DNA from: Ctenosaura bakeri
Lineage: Eukaryota; Chordata; Lepidosauria; Squamata; Iguanidae
Reading direction: 5' to 3'
DNA length: 64,000 nucleotides
Assembly: GCA_948474755.1 (NCBI GenBank)
Contig: CAOLHI010000653.1
Location: forward strand, 62,001-126,000
Shown: positions 63,195 to 64,000 of the stretch, in pieces
Numbering within the stretch: position 1 is the first letter of the stretch
Layout of the letters: every line of letters begins with the position of its first letter
Program-made: the position numbers and the translations under genes
Notes under the pieces: generated by a model
Databases searched by the model: none
What the model saw: only the letters and a program-made list of their open reading frames with translations
Told to the model about the DNA's origin: nothing

Positions 63195-64000
63195 CAAAAC
63201 TAGACAAACTGGCTGTTAAGCTACCTGTATAGTTCCGTGTGTTCATTAGAGATTCTACCTTTATCATGATTGGCATGCAGATCAAAGCTTTTAAAAGAAT
63301 CATAAATAAAACAAGATGTGCAATGGTATCTTTGGAAATAGGCTATTCAGGTGATAATTTTAAAAGATAAAATGGCTTGAGCAGATTTTTTTAAGTTAAA
63401 AAAAAGAACACATTCATAAAAGGTGATGACAGAATTGATTCTTGAGCAATTACTCACTGGAGGAGATTGATACAGGTCTGTTATTGTGAGTCAAGGTTGT
63501 GCAGCTGACTTAACACAAATGGATTTTGACTGAATAATTTTTGTGTGAATAACTGCTAGCAATGAGAATGAGAAAATAACTATTTTGTGTTTGTGTGTAC
63601 TTATATTCTGGTTCAGGTTACTCTCTAGAATTAGAACCTGGTTACCCTCATGGTATTGCCTCAGCTCACTTGGCTAGAGTATATGTTAATATACACTCAT
63701 GCTTAAGCTTTTTATCCTAAAGGAATTATATCTAGTTCTACTGCCATGGTAATATGCATGTATTAACAGGTCCTGTTACTAACTGGTTAGCATTTCATTT
63801 TTGGCCTAGAAGATAATGGAAAAGAAGATGAGATGGCCAAATTGTTCTTGGACTGCACTACAAGAACTGCAAAGGGGTGTGTGTGTATGGCTAATGCTCC
63901 AAAGTGTAAAATCTGCACTTCTGCACATGGAAACTAGTGTGTCTGCCAGAATTGTTCTAGCCTGTCATTCTCTCTAATGCACCAGTTTTGTTGTACAAGC

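Larger units (their letters stand above)
30353..64000. other. Intergenic region downstream of KLF5
   Basis: No exon with splice signals, conserved domain or RNA gene is recognised beyond the KLF5 3' end. Stretches with nothing identifiable are 30712-32390, 35136-36870, 36960-38660, 42620-43437, 44125-45550, 47880-50046, 55200-56260, 58150-59430 and 63107-64000. In mammals KLF5 is followed by a large gene desert before KLF12, which fits this picture (known synteny, not seen here). Confidence 0.7.

Overview
This is a vertebrate nuclear window, almost certainly from a squamate reptile. It contains two short spliced coding exons with consensus splice sites, a very large intron, and dense interspersed repeats. 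Squamate hallmarks include five 5S-rRNA-headed SINEs, three tRNA-headed Sauria-type SINEs sharing the same 3' tail, their presumed partner LINE (BovB/RTE), lizard-type L1, CR1 remains and many short hAT-like and pogo-like DNA elements. An iguanian lizard is my best guess, but that is inference from repeat style only.

The only protein-coding gene I can support is the 3' end of KLF5 (Kruppel-like factor 5) on the + strand. Exon 3 of the usual four-exon gene (1471-1530, 60 bp) encodes most of zinc finger 1. The terminal exon (coding 27869-28047) encodes fingers 2 and 3 and ends in the KLF5-type ...KRHQN stop. The intron between them is 26,338 bp. The 3'UTR probably runs to about 30,375, where an ATTAAA signal lies at 30347-30352. 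Bases 1-1470 are the end of intron 2; the promoter, exon 1 and exon 2 are outside the window.

Intron 3 holds 5S and Sauria SINEs, a BovB fragment, MIR-like SINEs and three informative insertions. These are a 281-bp hAT-type element with an exact 8-bp duplication inside a Sauria SINE (10816-11096), an L1 3' end with a 12-bp duplication inside a pogo-like element (21712-22502), and a palindromic repeat at 19727-19951.

From about 30.4 to 64 kb the window looks like intergenic sequence downstream of KLF5, with no recognisable gene. It holds more SINEs, a 165-bp near-perfect hairpin element (43960-44124), a decayed CR1 (46680-47500) and an 832-bp element with 33-bp inverted termini (53286-54117). 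It also holds a probable solo LTR (60026-61002, 4-bp duplication) and a 2.0-kb non-autonomous, L1-tailed retroposon with internal tandem duplications (61072-63096). Several repeat-free stretches could be KLF5-locus enhancers, but conservation cannot be tested here. I found no operon, defence system, CRISPR array or other new gene system; the novelty is in the mobile elements and their nesting.
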